DNA from: Escherichia hormaechei_A
GTDB taxonomy: Bacteria; Pseudomonadota; Gammaproteobacteria; Enterobacterales; Enterobacteriaceae
Assembly (NCBI GenBank): GCA_042434945.1
Contig: CP170191.1
Span: forward strand, 2,790,001-2,854,000
DNA length: 64,000 bases
Direction: 5' to 3'
The notes beneath the pieces were generated by a model. That model did not search any database. It saw nothing but the letters and a program-made list of their open reading frames with translations, and had not been told where the DNA came from. The position numbers and the translations under genes were made by a program. This document shows, in pieces, positions 63,533 through 64,000 of this stretch (positions are counted from its first letter, which is position 1; every line of letters starts with the position of its first letter).

Positions 63533-64000
63533 ATGTTCAGGCAGTTGAGAAAAACACTGGTTGCGACACTGATTGCCGCCGTGACGGTGGGTCAGGTGTT
63601 GCCCGCTTTCGCTGACTCGTCCGATTCATTGCCGGACATGGGCACCACGGCAGGAAGCACGCTCTCCATCGGGCAGGAGATGCAGATGGGTGATTATTAC
63701 GTACGCCAGTTGCGCGGCAGTGCTCCGCTGATTAACGACCCTTTGCTGGTGCAATACATTAACGGCCTGGGGATGCGTCTGGTGGCGCACGCCGACTCGG
63801 TAAAAACGCCCTTCCACTTCTATTTAATCAATAACGACGAAATCAACGCCTTCGCTTTCTTTGGCGGGAACGTGGTGCTGCATTCGGCGTTGTTCCGTTA
63901 TTCCGATAACGAAAGCCAGCTGGCGTCCGTCATGGCGCACGAAATTTCGCACGTCACCCAGCGCCATCTGGCGCGTGCGATGGAAGATCAGAAGCGTAAC
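63533..64000 (+). CDS. bepA: Periplasmic metalloprotease/chaperone BepA, N-terminal part
   Basis: Starts at ATG 63533 and runs off the window, with 156 codons visible. A Sec signal peptide (residues 1–27, cleaved after PAFA) is followed by the M48 peptidase domain, whose zinc motif is MAHEISHVTQRH near residue 136. BepA helps assemble LptD and other β-barrels, or degrades them when assembly fails. It differs at several signal-peptide and mature positions from K-12, so it is part of the right-hand divergent block. The 220-bp gap to perM holds both promoters. Confidence 0.93.
   Translation, partial: MFRQLRKTLVATLIAAVTVGQVLPAFADSSDSLPDMGTTAGSTLSIGQEMQMGDYYVRQLRGSAPLINDPLLVQYINGLGMRLVAHADSVKTPFHFYLINNDEINAFAFFGGNVVLHSALFRYSDNESQLASVMAHEISHVTQRHLARAMEDQKRN

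Overview
The window is enterobacterial chromosome (Escherichia/Enterobacter type). From a truncated nupC to a truncated bepA it follows the gene order of the E. coli K-12 nupC–bepA interval. Nearly every gene is recognisable. I found no phage, insertion sequence, CRISPR array or defence system.

Layout. 1–7.3 kb: nupC end, pdeA, two tRNA-Ala, yfeC-yfeD, gltX, a three tRNA-Val plus tRNA-Lys operon, a FlxA-like gene, yfeR. 7.4–16.8 kb: yfeH, ypeB, ligA, zipA, cysZ, cysK, ptsH-ptsI-crr (sugar PTS core). 16.8–22.6 kb: pdxK, cysM and the sulfate/thiosulfate ABC transporter cysPUWA. 22.7–29.5 kb: yfeX, yfeY, yfeZ, ypeA, amiA, hemF, maeB. 29.8–32.8 kb: talA-tktB (pentose phosphate). 32.9–43.1 kb: a ygjH–ebgR–ebgA–ebgC–ygjI–ygjJ–ygjK cluster, which in K-12 lies elsewhere (next to fadH). 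Here it sits between tktB and ypfG with REP elements on both sides. 43.2–54.3 kb: ypfG, nudK, aegA, narQ, acrD, ypfM, yffB, dapE, ypfN. 54.4–64 kb: ypfH, tmcA, ypfJ, purC, bamC-dapA, gcvR-bcp, perM, bepA (partial).

The main observation is mosaicism. Compared from memory with K-12 proteins, blocks that look identical or nearly so (gltX to lysV; yfeH to crr; most of cysM to cysP; yfeX to hemF; maeB to tktB; ygjI to ygjK; acrD; dapE-ypfN; purC to bcp) alternate with blocks that look like a clearly different enterobacterium, perhaps Enterobacter-, Lelliottia- or Citrobacter-like (pdeA to yfeD; yfeR; pdxK; ygjH to ebgC; ypfG to narQ; yffB; ypfH to ypfJ; perM-bepA). Several junctions fall inside genes, usually near an end (cysM, yfeX, hemF, tktB, narQ, purC). 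Frameshifts are confined to K-12-like blocks or their junctions: ygjI, ygjJ, ygjK, the 3' end of narQ, and about seven small indels in the essential gene dapE. This could be extensive homologous replacement between species, or a chimeric assembly of two co-sequenced organisms. The dapE damage, mostly in homopolymers, favours an assembly or consensus problem in at least part of the window. Loci present in K-12 at xap, ucpA–mur–yfeW, eut and hyf are absent at the matching positions.
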